This document shows positions 35,090-43,777 of a stretch of 64,000 nt of DNA, piece by piece (the first letter of the stretch is position 1; each line of letters starts with the position of its first letter). Position numbers and translations under genes: made by a program. Source of the stretch: Saccharomonospora marina XMU15 (GTDB lineage Bacteria > Actinomycetota > Actinomycetes > Mycobacteriales > Pseudonocardiaceae); assembly GCF_000244955.1 (NCBI RefSeq), contig NZ_CM001439.1:5623179-5687178 (forward strand), read 5' to 3'. The notes under the pieces were generated by a model. That model was not told where the DNA came from. It did not search any database and saw only the letters and a program-made list of their open reading frames with translations.

Positions 35090-36318
35090 TCGCTGACAAC
35101 GCCGAGCCGCTTGCCGGGATGCGCGTGGTCGAGATCTCCAGCTTCGTCGCCTCCCCGCTGGGTGGCATGACGCTGGCCCGGCTCGGCGCGGACGTGATCA
35201 GGGTCGACCCGCTGGGAGGTGCGGCCGACCGCAATCGCTGGCCCGCGACCCCGGACGGGGCGAGCCTGTACTGGGCCGGGCTGAACCAGGGCAAGCGGTC
35301 GGTGACGGTGGACCTGCGTTCGGCACAGGGCAGGGAGCTGGTGGCCGACCTCGTCGCCACCAGCGGTGAGCACGGCGGGATCGTGCTCACCAACGCTCGC
35401 CCCCGGCCCGGTTTGGGCTACGAGGACCTGCAGGCCCGCCGCGGCGACCTCATCCACGTCCAGCTGCACGGCAGGCGTGACGGCGGCACCGCCGTGGACT
35501 ACACCGTCAACGCCGGCACCGGCTTCGCCTACCTCACCGGACCCTCCGGATACTCCGGCCCGGTCAACCACGTGTTGCCCGCATGGGACATCGCCACGGG
35601 GCTCTACCTGGCGGTCGGTCTGCTCGCCGCCGAGCGCAGGCGGTCACGCACCGGTGAGGGAACACGGCTCACGGTCTCGCTGCACGACGTCGCACTGGCC
35701 ACCGCGGGCGACCTCGGGTATCTGGCGGAGGCGCAACTGTCGGAGCAACCGAGGCAGCGCATGGGCAACGACGTGTACGGCGACTTCGGGCGTGATTTCG
35801 CCACCCACGACGGTGCCCGCGTGATGGTGCTGGTGCTGACCGAGCGGCACTGGGCGGACCTGCTCCGGCTCACCGGAACGGCGTCGCTGGTCGGCGGGCT
35901 GGAGACCGAGCTGGGAGTGGACTTCTCTCGCGGGGCCGACCGGTTCCGGCACCGGGAATTGCTGGCGGGCCTGCTGATCCCGTGGTTCGCGGCCAGGACC
36001 CTCGAGGAGGTCGAAGCAGGTCTCGACGGCACCTCCGTGCTGTGGTCGCGATACCGCAGCCTCGCGGAACTCGCCAAGGACGAGGGCGGCGCGCTGCGGG
36101 AGCATCCGCTCATAGGCAAGCTCACGCAGCCCGGCGTCGGCACCTATCTCGCGCCGGGCATGCCGATCGTGTTCGATGGCAGGCAAAAGCCCGCGGTACC
36201 CGCTCCGCGACTGGGTGAACACACCACCGAGGTGCTCACCGAGGTGTTGGGGTTGACCCCGCGGCGAGTCGCGGACCTGCGCGGCCGTGGCGTCGTCGGT
36301 GAACACGATGGATGGTAG
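35086..36318 (+). CDS. Class III CoA-transferase (CaiB/BaiF family)
   Basis: 410 residues from the GTG at 35086, which overlaps the previous stop by 4 bases; a GTG at 35074 is also in frame. The N-terminus GMRVVEISSFVASPLGGMTL, then LARLGADVIRVDPLGG, is the family opening. The catalytic aspartate is in HVLPAWDIATGLYLAVG. These enzymes move CoA between acids. With the hydratase and lyase genes directly downstream, itaconate, mesaconate or a related dicarboxylate is the likely acceptor. That is inference from context. Confidence 0.85.
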   Translation: MIADNAEPLAGMRVVEISSFVASPLGGMTLARLGADVIRVDPLGGAADRNRWPATPDGASLYWAGLNQGKRSVTVDLRSAQGRELVADLVATSGEHGGIVLTNARPRPGLGYEDLQARRGDLIHVQLHGRRDGGTAVDYTVNAGTGFAYLTGPSGYSGPVNHVLPAWDIATGLYLAVGLLAAERRRSRTGEGTRLTVSLHDVALATAGDLGYLAEAQLSEQPRQRMGNDVYGDFGRDFATHDGARVMVLVLTERHWADLLRLTGTASLVGGLETELGVDFSRGADRFRHRELLAGLLIPWFAARTLEEVEAGLDGTSVLWSRYRSLAELAKDEGGALREHPLIGKLTQPGVGTYLAPGMPIVFDGRQKPAVPAPRLGEHTTEVLTEVLGLTPRRVADLRGRGVVGEHDGW

Positions 36319-36325
36319 GGAACAG

Positions 36326-37171
36326 ATGTCACTGCGAACTCAGCTCGACGGCTGGCAACCGGAACCGACGGTCGACCGCGACGTCGTCTCGGCAGGTCCG
36401 GTGGCGGCGCTTTCGGCTGTACTCGACCAGCTCCCCGCAGCGCGCGAGGGTGAGCCGCTGCCACCACTGTGGCACTGGCTGCACTTCCTCGAATGGCCGC
36501 GGCAGCAGGAACTCGGGGCGGACGGCCACCCGAGCGCGGGCCACTTCCTTCCTCCCATTCCCAACCGGCGCAGGATGTTCGCCGGTGGCAGGTCGCGAGT
36601 GAACTCGCCGCTGCTGGTGGGCGTCGAGGCGGAGCGGATATCCACACTGGACAGTGTTGCCGTCAAGCAGGGCAGCACGGGCGAGATGGTGTTCGTCACC
36701 GTGCGCAGCGAGCTGCGGCAGCGCGGCCAGATCCGTGTGGTCGACGAGGTGGACTACGTGTACCGCAGCGGCGAGGACTCGCGCAGGGTGTTCGAACCGG
36801 CGAGTGGGCCGCCGCCGGAATCTTCGCATTCGTGGCAACTGCCGGTGGACACCGACCCCACGCTGCTGTTCCGGTTCAGCGCGTTGACCGCCAACGCGCA
36901 CCGCATCCACTACGACTCGCCCTACGCCACACAGGTCGAGCGCTATCCGGGGCTCGTGGTGCACGGCCCGCTGCTGGTGCTGTTGATGTTGGAACTGGTG
37001 CGTAGGGACGAGCCGCGGCCGGTGCGCTCCCTCGACTACCGGCTGCGCAGGCCGGTGTTCTGCGGCGAGCCGGTGCTGGTGCACGGCGAACCCGCAGGCA
37101 GCAGTGCCGAACTCGCGGTGAGTGGCGCGGGTGGGCACACACACGCGACGGCGCGGGTGGAGCTGGCATGA
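36326..37171 (+). CDS. MaoC-like acyl-CoA hydratase, mesaconyl/itaconyl-CoA hydratase type
   Basis: 281 residues from the ATG at 36326 (AGGGAA upstream); starts at 36287 and 36308 are possible. The N-terminal half is a FAS1-like dehydratase (hot-dog) domain. The C-terminal half has LFRFSALTANAHRIHYDSPY and YPGLVVHGPLLVLLMLELV, the hydratase motif. Length and two-domain layout agree with mesaconyl-C4-CoA and itaconyl-CoA hydratases. It would add water to an unsaturated dicarboxyl-CoA, giving the substrate of the CitE-like lyase. Its stop overlaps the lyase start (ATGA). Confidence 0.8.
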   Translation: MSLRTQLDGWQPEPTVDRDVVSAGPVAALSAVLDQLPAAREGEPLPPLWHWLHFLEWPRQQELGADGHPSAGHFLPPIPNRRRMFAGGRSRVNSPLLVGVEAERISTLDSVAVKQGSTGEMVFVTVRSELRQRGQIRVVDEVDYVYRSGEDSRRVFEPASGPPPESSHSWQLPVDTDPTLLFRFSALTANAHRIHYDSPYATQVERYPGLVVHGPLLVLLMLELVRRDEPRPVRSLDYRLRRPVFCGEPVLVHGEPAGSSAELAVSGAGGHTHATARVELA

Positions 37172-37962
37172 CACGTTCTCCGCGGCAAGCCCGAACAATG
37201 CTGTTCGTGCCGGGTGATCGCCCCGATCGCTTCGCCAAGGCGGTGGCCACGGGCGCGGATGCCGTCGTGGTCGACCTCGAGGACGCGGTCGTACCCGAGG
37301 GCAAGGAGCGGGCACGGGCGGCTGCCGCCGACTGGCTGGCGGCGGGCGACACCGGGGCCGTCGTTCGCATCAACGCGCACGGCACACCGTGGTTCGCCGA
37401 CGACCTGGCCATGGTGATCGAAACCAGGGCGGCGGTGATGCTGCCCAAGGCACAGGACGGCGCGGTGCTCGCCGCGCTCGGCGCCGAGCAGGTGGTCGCG
37501 CTCGTCGAGACCGCGGCCGGAATCCAGCGAGTCAACGAGGTGTGCGCGGCGCCCGGTGTGGTTCGGGTGGCGTTCGGCAGTGTCGATCTCGCCGCCGAAC
37601 TGGGCGTGGCACACGACGACCACCTCGCACTCACCCACGCACGGTCGGCGCTGGTCGTGGCCTGCGCGGCGGCGGGGCTGCCGGGGCCGGTCGACGGGGT
37701 GACCACTGCCCTGCACGACACCGACGCCCTGCTCGCCGACATGCGGCACGCTCGCAGGCTCGGCTTCACCGGCAAGTTGTGCGTACACCCCAGCCAGGTG
37801 GCACCACTGCACGATGCGTTGAAACCCACACCGAGCGAACTCGACTGGGCAAGGCGGGTGCTCGCGGCGGCGGCCGACGGCGCCGCCGCCCAGGTCGACG
37901 GGCAGCTGGTGGACAAGCCGGTGGTCGAGCGGGCGCGCGGACTGATCGAAAGGGAAGGCTGA
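37168..37962 (+). CDS. CitE-like (HpcH/HpaI) beta-hydroxyacyl-CoA lyase
   Basis: 264 residues from the ATG at 37168, overlapping the hydratase stop. The barrel motifs are RTMLFVPGDRPDRFAKA, AVVVDLEDAVVPEGKE (metal-binding Glu/Asp region), VVALVETAAGIQRVNEVC, VAFGSVDLAAELGV and GFTGKLCVHPSQVAPLHDAL. These are the CitE/citramalyl- or malyl-CoA lyase hallmarks. No CitD or CitF genes are near, so it acts on a CoA ester directly. The expected products are acetyl- or propionyl-CoA plus pyruvate or glyoxylate; which pair cannot be told from sequence. Confidence 0.85.
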   Translation: MTRSPRQARTMLFVPGDRPDRFAKAVATGADAVVVDLEDAVVPEGKERARAAAADWLAAGDTGAVVRINAHGTPWFADDLAMVIETRAAVMLPKAQDGAVLAALGAEQVVALVETAAGIQRVNEVCAAPGVVRVAFGSVDLAAELGVAHDDHLALTHARSALVVACAAAGLPGPVDGVTTALHDTDALLADMRHARRLGFTGKLCVHPSQVAPLHDALKPTPSELDWARRVLAAAADGAAAQVDGQLVDKPVVERARGLIEREG

Positions 37963-37964
37963 CA

Positions 37965-39116
37965 GTGTACGAGTTGGACGCCGATGAGCAGGCCATGGTC
38001 GCCACGGTCCGCGACTTCGTTGACCGCGAGGTGCGGCCCGTCGCACGGGAACTCGAGCACGCCAACACCTACCCCGAGTCGCTCATCGAGCAGATGAAGG
38101 CCATGGGCGTGTTCGGCCTCGCTATCCCGCAGCCCTACGGTGACGTGCGGGTTTCCACCCCGTGCTACGCGATGATCACCGAGGAGTTGTCCCGGGGCTG
38201 GATGAGCCTGGCCGGGGCGATGGGCGGGCACACGGTGGTGTCCAAACTGCTGCTCGATTACGGCACCGAGGAGCAGAAGCGCAGGTACCTACCGAGGATG
38301 GCGACGGGTGAGTTGCGCGCGACGATGGCGCTCACCGAGCCGGGCGGAGGTTCGGACCTGCAAGCCATGCGCACCGTGGCGCGCCGAGACGCCGGTGGTT
38401 ACGTCGTCAACGGCAGCAAGACCTGGATCACCAACGCCCGCAAGGCGGGGCTGGTGGCCCTGCTGTGCAAGACCGACCCCGGTGCCCAGCCCGCCCACAA
38501 GGGCATCAGCGTGTTGCTGGTGGAGAAGGTTCCCGGATTCACGGTGTCGCGAGACCTGCCCAAGCTGGGCTACAAGGGTGTCGAGAGCTGCGAACTGTCC
38601 TTCGTGGACTGCCGGGTGCCCGCCGACGCGCTGCTCGGCGAGGTCGAAGGCGAGGGGTTCGGGCAGATGATGCGGGGGCTGGAGATCGGCCGGATACAGG
38701 TGGCCGCCCGCGCTACCGGAGTCGGCAGGGCGGCGCTGGACGACGCACTGCGTTACGCGCAGGAGCGGGAGGCATTCGGCAAGCCGATCTGGCGGCACGA
38801 GTCGGTGGGCAACCACCTCGCCGACATGGCGACGAAGCTCACCGCGGCGCGGCAGTTGCTGCTGCACGCGGCACGCCGGTTCGACAGCGGCGAGCGCAGC
38901 GACCTCGAAGCGGGAATGGCCAAGCTGTTCTGCTCGGAGACAGCGATGGAGATCGCCCTCAACGCCATCCGAGTACACGGCGGCTACGGTTACTCCACCG
39001 AGTTCGACGTGGAGCGCTACTTCAGGGACGCCCCGTTGATGATCGTGGGCGAGGGCACCAACGAGATCCAGCGCAACGTCATCGTCTCGCAGCTGGTGGC
39101 CCGCGGCGGGTTGTGA
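37965..39116 (+). CDS. Acyl-CoA dehydrogenase, second copy
   Basis: 383 residues from the GTG at 37965, two bases after the lyase stop and preceded by AAGGGAAGG. Motifs: TMALTEPGGGSDLQAMRTVA, VNGSKTWITNARKAG, KLGYKGVESCELSFVDCRV, VHGGYGYSTEFDVERYFRDA and GEGTNEIQRNVIVSQL. It resembles the copy at 27.4 kb but has the local codon use. As last gene of the operon it may form the unsaturated acyl-CoA for the hydratase. A strong terminator follows 7 bases after the stop. Confidence 0.92.
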   Translation: MYELDADEQAMVATVRDFVDREVRPVARELEHANTYPESLIEQMKAMGVFGLAIPQPYGDVRVSTPCYAMITEELSRGWMSLAGAMGGHTVVSKLLLDYGTEEQKRRYLPRMATGELRATMALTEPGGGSDLQAMRTVARRDAGGYVVNGSKTWITNARKAGLVALLCKTDPGAQPAHKGISVLLVEKVPGFTVSRDLPKLGYKGVESCELSFVDCRVPADALLGEVEGEGFGQMMRGLEIGRIQVAARATGVGRAALDDALRYAQEREAFGKPIWRHESVGNHLADMATKLTAARQLLLHAARRFDSGERSDLEAGMAKLFCSETAMEIALNAIRVHGGYGYSTEFDVERYFRDAPLMIVGEGTNEIQRNVIVSQLVARGGL

Positions 39117-39122
39117 ACACGA

Positions 39123-39157
39123 CCGCCTGACCGGCCTCGTCAGGACCGGTCAGGCGG
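39123..39157. terminator. 12-bp stem hairpin between convergent genes
   Basis: CCGCCTGACCGG (39123-39134) pairs exactly with CCGGTCAGGCGG (39146-39157) around an 11-base loop. It lies between the stop of the acyl-CoA dehydrogenase and the stop of the small Cys-rich gene on the other strand, so it can end both transcripts. There is no clear run of T, as is common in actinomycetes. Confidence 0.75.
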
Positions 39158-39172
39158 GCATCCCACGCTGAT

Positions 39173-39238
39173 TCAGCACTTCCCGCAGCAGCCGCAGCCA
39201 GGTCCGGAGCAGGAAGCGCAGCATCCGCAGCCGGCCAT
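39173..39238 (-). CDS. 21-residue peptide with eight cysteines
   Basis: The ATG at 39236-39238 starts a 21-codon frame ending in TGA at 39173-39175. Cysteines are at positions 4, 6, 7, 10, 15, 17, 18 and 21; the rest is mainly Gly, Ala and Ser, with one Lys. The leader contains GAAAGGGTGGTGATC, an unusually long match to the 16S anti-Shine-Dalgarno sequence, and a hairpin terminator follows the stop. These features suggest a real, well-translated gene. A metal-binding or redox peptide (metallothionein-like) is the simplest idea. No downstream gene on this strand makes a cysteine-attenuation leader role unlikely. Confidence 0.55.
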   Translation of the reverse strand: MAGCGCCASCSGPGCGCCGKC

Positions 39239-39406
39239 GGTGATCACCACCCTTTCGACAGGAGTTCCCTTCCGGCAATCAACGCTATGCACATTGCGGT
39301 CACCGCGACACCACTGCCCGGGTGACACATGGCGGCTTCACTATGTAAGCAGACCCGGTCACGTGACAGATGCCGCACGCGAGCCCCGTTCCCTAGTTTC
39401 GACCCC
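39239..39406. promoter_or_regulatory. Divergent promoter region
   Basis: 168 bases between the leftward Cys-rich peptide gene and the rightward flavin reductase. They must hold promoters for both. A CACGTGACA element at 39360-39368 is the only notable dyad-like feature. No clear -35/-10 pair could be assigned. Confidence 0.35.
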
Positions 39407-39976
39407 ATGGAAACCACCACACAGCTGCGGCTCGCGATCATCGTGGGCAGTACTCGCAAGGACCGGTTCGGACCAGTTCCGGCCGCCTGGTTCGCCCAGC
39501 AGGCCCGGTCGTACGACGACATGAGTGTGGACGTCATCGACCTCGCCGAACTGGAGCTGCCCAACTCCCTCGACGGCTCAACCGACGCGGACAAGCTGGC
39601 CGACCGGCTCGCGACGGCGGACGCGTTCGTGATCGTGACACCGGAGTACAACCACAGCTATCCCGCTTCGCTGAAGACCGCGATCGACCACTACCGGCAC
39701 GAATGGCAGGCGAAGCCCGTCGCGTTCGTCTCCTACGGCGGAATGGCAGGTGGGCTGCGCGCGGTGGAGCACCTGCGTCACGTCTTCTGCGAACTGCACG
39801 CGGTGACCGTGCGCGACACCATCAGCTTCCACAACTTCTGGGAACGGTTCGACGACAACGGCGAGCCGACGGACGCGGCTTCTTGCGCTTCGGCCGCCAA
39901 GGGCATGCTGGACCAGCTCGCCTGGTGGGGGCACGCGCTGAGGGAGGCCCGCACGAAGCGGCCTTATGCCGCGTGA
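39407..39976 (+). CDS. NADPH-dependent FMN reductase (flavodoxin-like)
   Basis: 189 residues from the ATG at 39407. It begins LRLAIIVGSTRKDRFGPVPA, the FMN phosphate-binding loop of the family. DAFVIVTPEYNHSYPASLKT, the second flavin loop, follows, then VAFVSYGGMAGGLRAVEHLR. These are the marks of the NADPH:FMN/azo/chromate reductase family, which act as small cytosolic dimers. It stands alone between the peptide gene and the LuxR regulator; the physiological electron acceptor is unknown. Confidence 0.88.
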   Translation: METTTQLRLAIIVGSTRKDRFGPVPAAWFAQQARSYDDMSVDVIDLAELELPNSLDGSTDADKLADRLATADAFVIVTPEYNHSYPASLKTAIDHYRHEWQAKPVAFVSYGGMAGGLRAVEHLRHVFCELHAVTVRDTISFHNFWERFDDNGEPTDAASCASAAKGMLDQLAWWGHALREARTKRPYAA

Positions 39977-40033
39977 ACCGCAGCGGCGCGCCCGGCTTGA
40001 CTTCTACCTAACTCGAAGTTGGAGCCTGTACGC

Positions 40034-42745
40034 ATGCCGCTCACCGAAACAGGGAAGCTCGTCGGCCGGGCCGACGAGACAGCCATGATCGAGGCGCTGG
40101 TTTCCGATGCCCGCCGAGGCCGCGCCGCCGCACTCGTCGTCCGTGGCGAGGCGGGCATCGGAAAGTCCGCGCTGCTGGAACACGCCGCTGCCAACGCCGA
40201 CGGCATGCGGCTGCTGCGCGGCAGCGCGGTGGAGTCGGAGGCCGAGCTTCCCTTCGCCGGACTGCACCTGCTGCTCGGGCCGGTAGGCGACAGCATCGAT
40301 CGCCTTCCCGCCCCGCATGCCGGGGTGCTGCGCAGCGCGCTCGGTACCGGCAGCGGAGAGAGCGGCAGCCGGTTCTCCGTTGGCGTCGCCGTGTTGACGT
40401 TGCTCGCCGAACTGTCCAAGGAATCGCCGGTGCTGGCACTGGTGGACGACGCGCACTGGCTGGACTGCCCGACGAAGGAAGCACTGGTGTTCGCCGCCCG
40501 CAGGCTCGGCACCGAGCGGGTCGCGCTGCTGTTCGCGGCAAGGGAGCCGGACGCACCGCCGTTTCCGACGCGGGACATCGACCAGTTGCACCTTGACGGC
40601 CTCGGCACCGAGGCGGCCGAAGCGCTGCTGCGCACCCACGCGGCCGACCTGCCTCGGCACCTGGCCGATCAGGTCGTGGCCGAGGCGATGGGAAACCCGC
40701 TGGCGCTGCTGGAGCTGTCCTCGGCGCTACTGCGAGGCGGGGGACGACCCGAACCCGACGCGCTGGCCCCGCTGCCCGCGCCCGACCGGGTCACCAAGAC
40801 CTTCGCCGCCCGCATCCGTTCGCTTCCCGAGCGCGCCAGAACGGTGCTGCTGGTAGCCGCGGCCGACGGCACCTGCGACACCGGCAGGGTGCTCGCGGCG
40901 GCGCGGCTGCTCGGCGCCGACATCACCGATCTGCGACTGGCCGAGGACGCCGGACTGCTGGGCTTCACACAGACGTGTCTGTGGTTTCGGCACCCGCTCG
41001 TTCGCACGGCTGCCTACCACGACGCGCTGTTGCAGGACCGCATCGCGGCCCATCGTGCGCTCGCCCAGGTACTCGACCAGCCCGACGACGCCGACCGCAG
41101 GGCCTGGCACCTCGCGGCCGCGAGCACAGGGCCCGACGAGGAGATCGCCGCCGAACTGGAACGCAGTGCCGAGCACGCCAGAGCCAGGGGCGGGTACTCC
41201 GCCGTCGTCGTCGCCTACGAGCGGGCGGCCGCACTCACACCGCGGCGGGCGGAGCGCGGCAGGAGGCTGCTCGCGGCCTCCCGAGCCGCCACCGACGCGG
41301 GGCAGCCGCAGCGGGCCTGCGAGCTGGCTCGGCAAGCGACCGCCCAGCTCACCGAACCGACGCAGAAGGCGAAGGCAGCGATGATCCACGCCACGCTCGC
41401 CGACGACCAGGACCAGCCCGTCGAGTCGCGGCGCGTGCTCCGGCTGGCGGCGGACGAGGTGGCGACGTCCGCGCCGGAACTGGCGAGCGAGTTGCTGTTC
41501 TGGGCGGTCGGTGCGGCCTGGAGCGCAGGCGAGTCCGCCACGGTCGCCGCGATCGCCGACCACGCCGAGACGCTGCGGCTACCTGGCACGGACCGGATTC
41601 GGGCGCTGGCCACCGCGGCCGCCGGTGACCTGGGGGGCGCCACCCTGGCACTGCGTTGGCTGCTCGACGGTCCCTCGGTGCTGAAGGGCTGCGTCGACCA
41701 GGCGCTCGCGCTGCGATCGAGGACGAGGAGCGCGGGCTGGCACGTGCTGCTCGGTGACCACGAAACCGCCCACGAGCAGGCGGCGGAGTTGGTGGGCCGG
41801 ATACACGCCGACTCCGCCGACGGCGTACTGCCGCGTGCGCTTGCCGTACTCGCCGAAGCCCACCTCCACCTCGGCAGGCATCGGGAGGCCCTCAACTCGG
41901 CGCAGCAGGGCATGCGACTGGCCGAGGACATCGGGCAGCGGCACAGCGTGACCCTGTTCGCGGGTGTGCTCGCCCGGCTGGCGGCGATCGAAGGCGACGA
42001 GGCGGCCGCCACTGCCCACGCAGCCGAGACTCGCGCCGAGCGAGCCGCCGCTGCCCTCGGCCTGCTCGAACTGGGGCTCGGCAGGCACGACACCGCACTC
42101 GACCGGCTGGCGGCGCTTGCCGACGACACCGACCCGCTGCATGCGGTGACCACCTTCCCCGACCTGGTGGAGGCGGCGGTGCGGGCACGGCAACCGCAGC
42201 GGGCCGCCGAAGCGAGCAAGCTGTTCACCCGATGGGCGCAACTCAGTGATGCGACATGGGCGCTAGCCGTCTCGCTGCGCTGCCGGGCACTGCTCGGCGA
42301 GGACGAGGACCGCCTGTTCTCCGAAGCCGTCGAACTACACAGGCAAAGCCAAGACCACCCGTTCGAGCGCGCACGTACGGAGCTGGTTTACGGCGAGTAC
42401 CTGCGCAGGGCACGTCACCGCACCAGGGCTCGTCGCCTGCTGCGCTCGGCGCTGTCGGGTTTCGAGCGGCTCGGTGCTCGACCGTGGGCCGAGCGTGCCC
42501 GCACTGAACTGCGGGCCACGGGCGAGCGGCTGACCAGACCGGCGCACGATTCGAACGGCACCGAGCGGCTCACCCCGCAGGAACTGCGGATCGTGCTGCT
42601 GGCAGCGGACGGGCTCAGCAACCGCGACATCGGTGAACAGCTCTTCCTCAGCCCGAGGACCGTCGGCTACCACCTGTACAAGGCCTACCCCAAGCTCGGC
42701 GTCTCCTCCCGGCGTGAGCTGGGCAAGCTCGGGCTGGCAAGCTGA
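40034..42745 (+). CDS. Large ATP-binding LuxR regulator (LAL family)
   Basis: About 903 residues from the ATG at 40034; a TTG at 40019 is in frame. The N-terminal STAND/AAA module has Walker A VVRGEAGIGKSALLEHA and Walker B VLALVDDAHWLDCPTKEAL. A long helical repeat (TPR-like) region follows up to about residue 830. The C-terminal LuxR helix-turn-helix is LTPQELRIVLLAADGLSNRD, then EQLFLSPRTVGYHLYKAYPK. LAL proteins are ligand-responsive activators. Its target is not obvious; neighbouring genes include the acidic protein and the glucosidase downstream. Confidence 0.9.
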   Translation: MPLTETGKLVGRADETAMIEALVSDARRGRAAALVVRGEAGIGKSALLEHAAANADGMRLLRGSAVESEAELPFAGLHLLLGPVGDSIDRLPAPHAGVLRSALGTGSGESGSRFSVGVAVLTLLAELSKESPVLALVDDAHWLDCPTKEALVFAARRLGTERVALLFAAREPDAPPFPTRDIDQLHLDGLGTEAAEALLRTHAADLPRHLADQVVAEAMGNPLALLELSSALLRGGGRPEPDALAPLPAPDRVTKTFAARIRSLPERARTVLLVAAADGTCDTGRVLAAARLLGADITDLRLAEDAGLLGFTQTCLWFRHPLVRTAAYHDALLQDRIAAHRALAQVLDQPDDADRRAWHLAAASTGPDEEIAAELERSAEHARARGGYSAVVVAYERAAALTPRRAERGRRLLAASRAATDAGQPQRACELARQATAQLTEPTQKAKAAMIHATLADDQDQPVESRRVLRLAADEVATSAPELASELLFWAVGAAWSAGESATVAAIADHAETLRLPGTDRIRALATAAAGDLGGATLALRWLLDGPSVLKGCVDQALALRSRTRSAGWHVLLGDHETAHEQAAELVGRIHADSADGVLPRALAVLAEAHLHLGRHREALNSAQQGMRLAEDIGQRHSVTLFAGVLARLAAIEGDEAAATAHAAETRAERAAAALGLLELGLGRHDTALDRLAALADDTDPLHAVTTFPDLVEAAVRARQPQRAAEASKLFTRWAQLSDATWALAVSLRCRALLGEDEDRLFSEAVELHRQSQDHPFERARTELVYGEYLRRARHRTRARRLLRSALSGFERLGARPWAERARTELRATGERLTRPAHDSNGTERLTPQELRIVLLAADGLSNRDIGEQLFLSPRTVGYHLYKAYPKLGVSSRRELGKLGLAS

Positions 42746-42775
42746 CCGGGCCGCGACCATGCCAGACTGCGCATC

Positions 42776-43777
42776 GTGGAGTACCTACTCACGGCCGAAC
42801 TGACCTCACCCGCCGACAGCCCCGACCTCGACCCGTTACAGCAGGTCGGGGTGGTTTCACTGCTGGACAGCAGGCTGAACAGTCTCGTGAGCATCGAGGG
42901 ACCGGACGGCACCGAGATCACCCCGATCGAGCACTCGCTGAAGGTCCACCTCGGCGGGGCGATAGTGAACTGGCTGCTCGACGCGCCCGCGCTCGTGCTC
43001 GCCGAGGATGCCACCCGCACCGTGCTCGACCAGATCCTCGACGAGATCGAGCTGCTCGCGGGCTGGGAGGTGAAGCACTGCGCGGTGACGGCCACCGACG
43101 ACCAGCTGGAGAGCGCGCTCGCCGCCACCGAGCCGGAGCCCGGCCTTGTCGGCGACATCGACCACATGCCGGAGGAGGAACTCGGCGACCGGCGGGCGCG
43201 GCTGCTTCGCGCGGGCGAGCAGTTGCGCGCACTGGACCTCGGCGCCCTTGCCGACGTCAGCGCCGAGGAGGCAGGCTATGTCGCGGGCGCGCTCATGCAC
43301 GGCATCGAGATGCTGACCGACGAGTTGTTCGGCGACATCCAGCTGCTGGAGGACGAAGACGCCACCGCAGACGAGGTGGAAGCGCTGTGGGTGCTGGACG
43401 AGCTGCCCGAGCAGTACGCCGACCGCTACGGTCCGTTGTTCGCGAAGCAACTGCTGGTGACCACGGCCATTCTCGGCTTCCGCCTCACCCGGCCGGACTG
43501 GCAGCCGCCGCTGTGCCTGGCGGAGGCCATCGCGCTGCGACTCGCCAAGGCAAGGGCCGAGCTCGAACTCGATCTCGCCGGAGTGCTGGACGAGGACCGT
43601 GTGGAACGCATTTTCGCGCTGTTCGACGAGATAGCGTTCGACAATCGCGACCACGAATTGCTCTACGACCCCGACATCGTTTCGGCCGACCCGGGACCGC
43701 AATTCGAGGAATGGTTTCGGCCACGCACGGGTGGGACCCGGCCGCTACACCCCTACCTCGCCGACGAGGACGACTGA
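42776..43777 (+). CDS. Acidic protein of unknown function
   Basis: 333 residues from the GTG at 42776, 30 bases after the LAL stop. No family recognised. It is very rich in Asp, Glu and Leu, with predicted long helices (ATRTVLDQILDEIELLAGWE; LLEDEDATADEVEALWVLDE) and no signal peptide or membrane segment, so it is probably cytosolic. The short spacing suggests co-transcription with the LAL gene. Its last 25 bases overlap the end of the convergent membrane-protein gene. Confidence 0.75.
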   Translation: MEYLLTAELTSPADSPDLDPLQQVGVVSLLDSRLNSLVSIEGPDGTEITPIEHSLKVHLGGAIVNWLLDAPALVLAEDATRTVLDQILDEIELLAGWEVKHCAVTATDDQLESALAATEPEPGLVGDIDHMPEEELGDRRARLLRAGEQLRALDLGALADVSAEEAGYVAGALMHGIEMLTDELFGDIQLLEDEDATADEVEALWVLDELPEQYADRYGPLFAKQLLVTTAILGFRLTRPDWQPPLCLAEAIALRLAKARAELELDLAGVLDEDRVERIFALFDEIAFDNRDHELLYDPDIVSADPGPQFEEWFRPRTGGTRPLHPYLADEDD

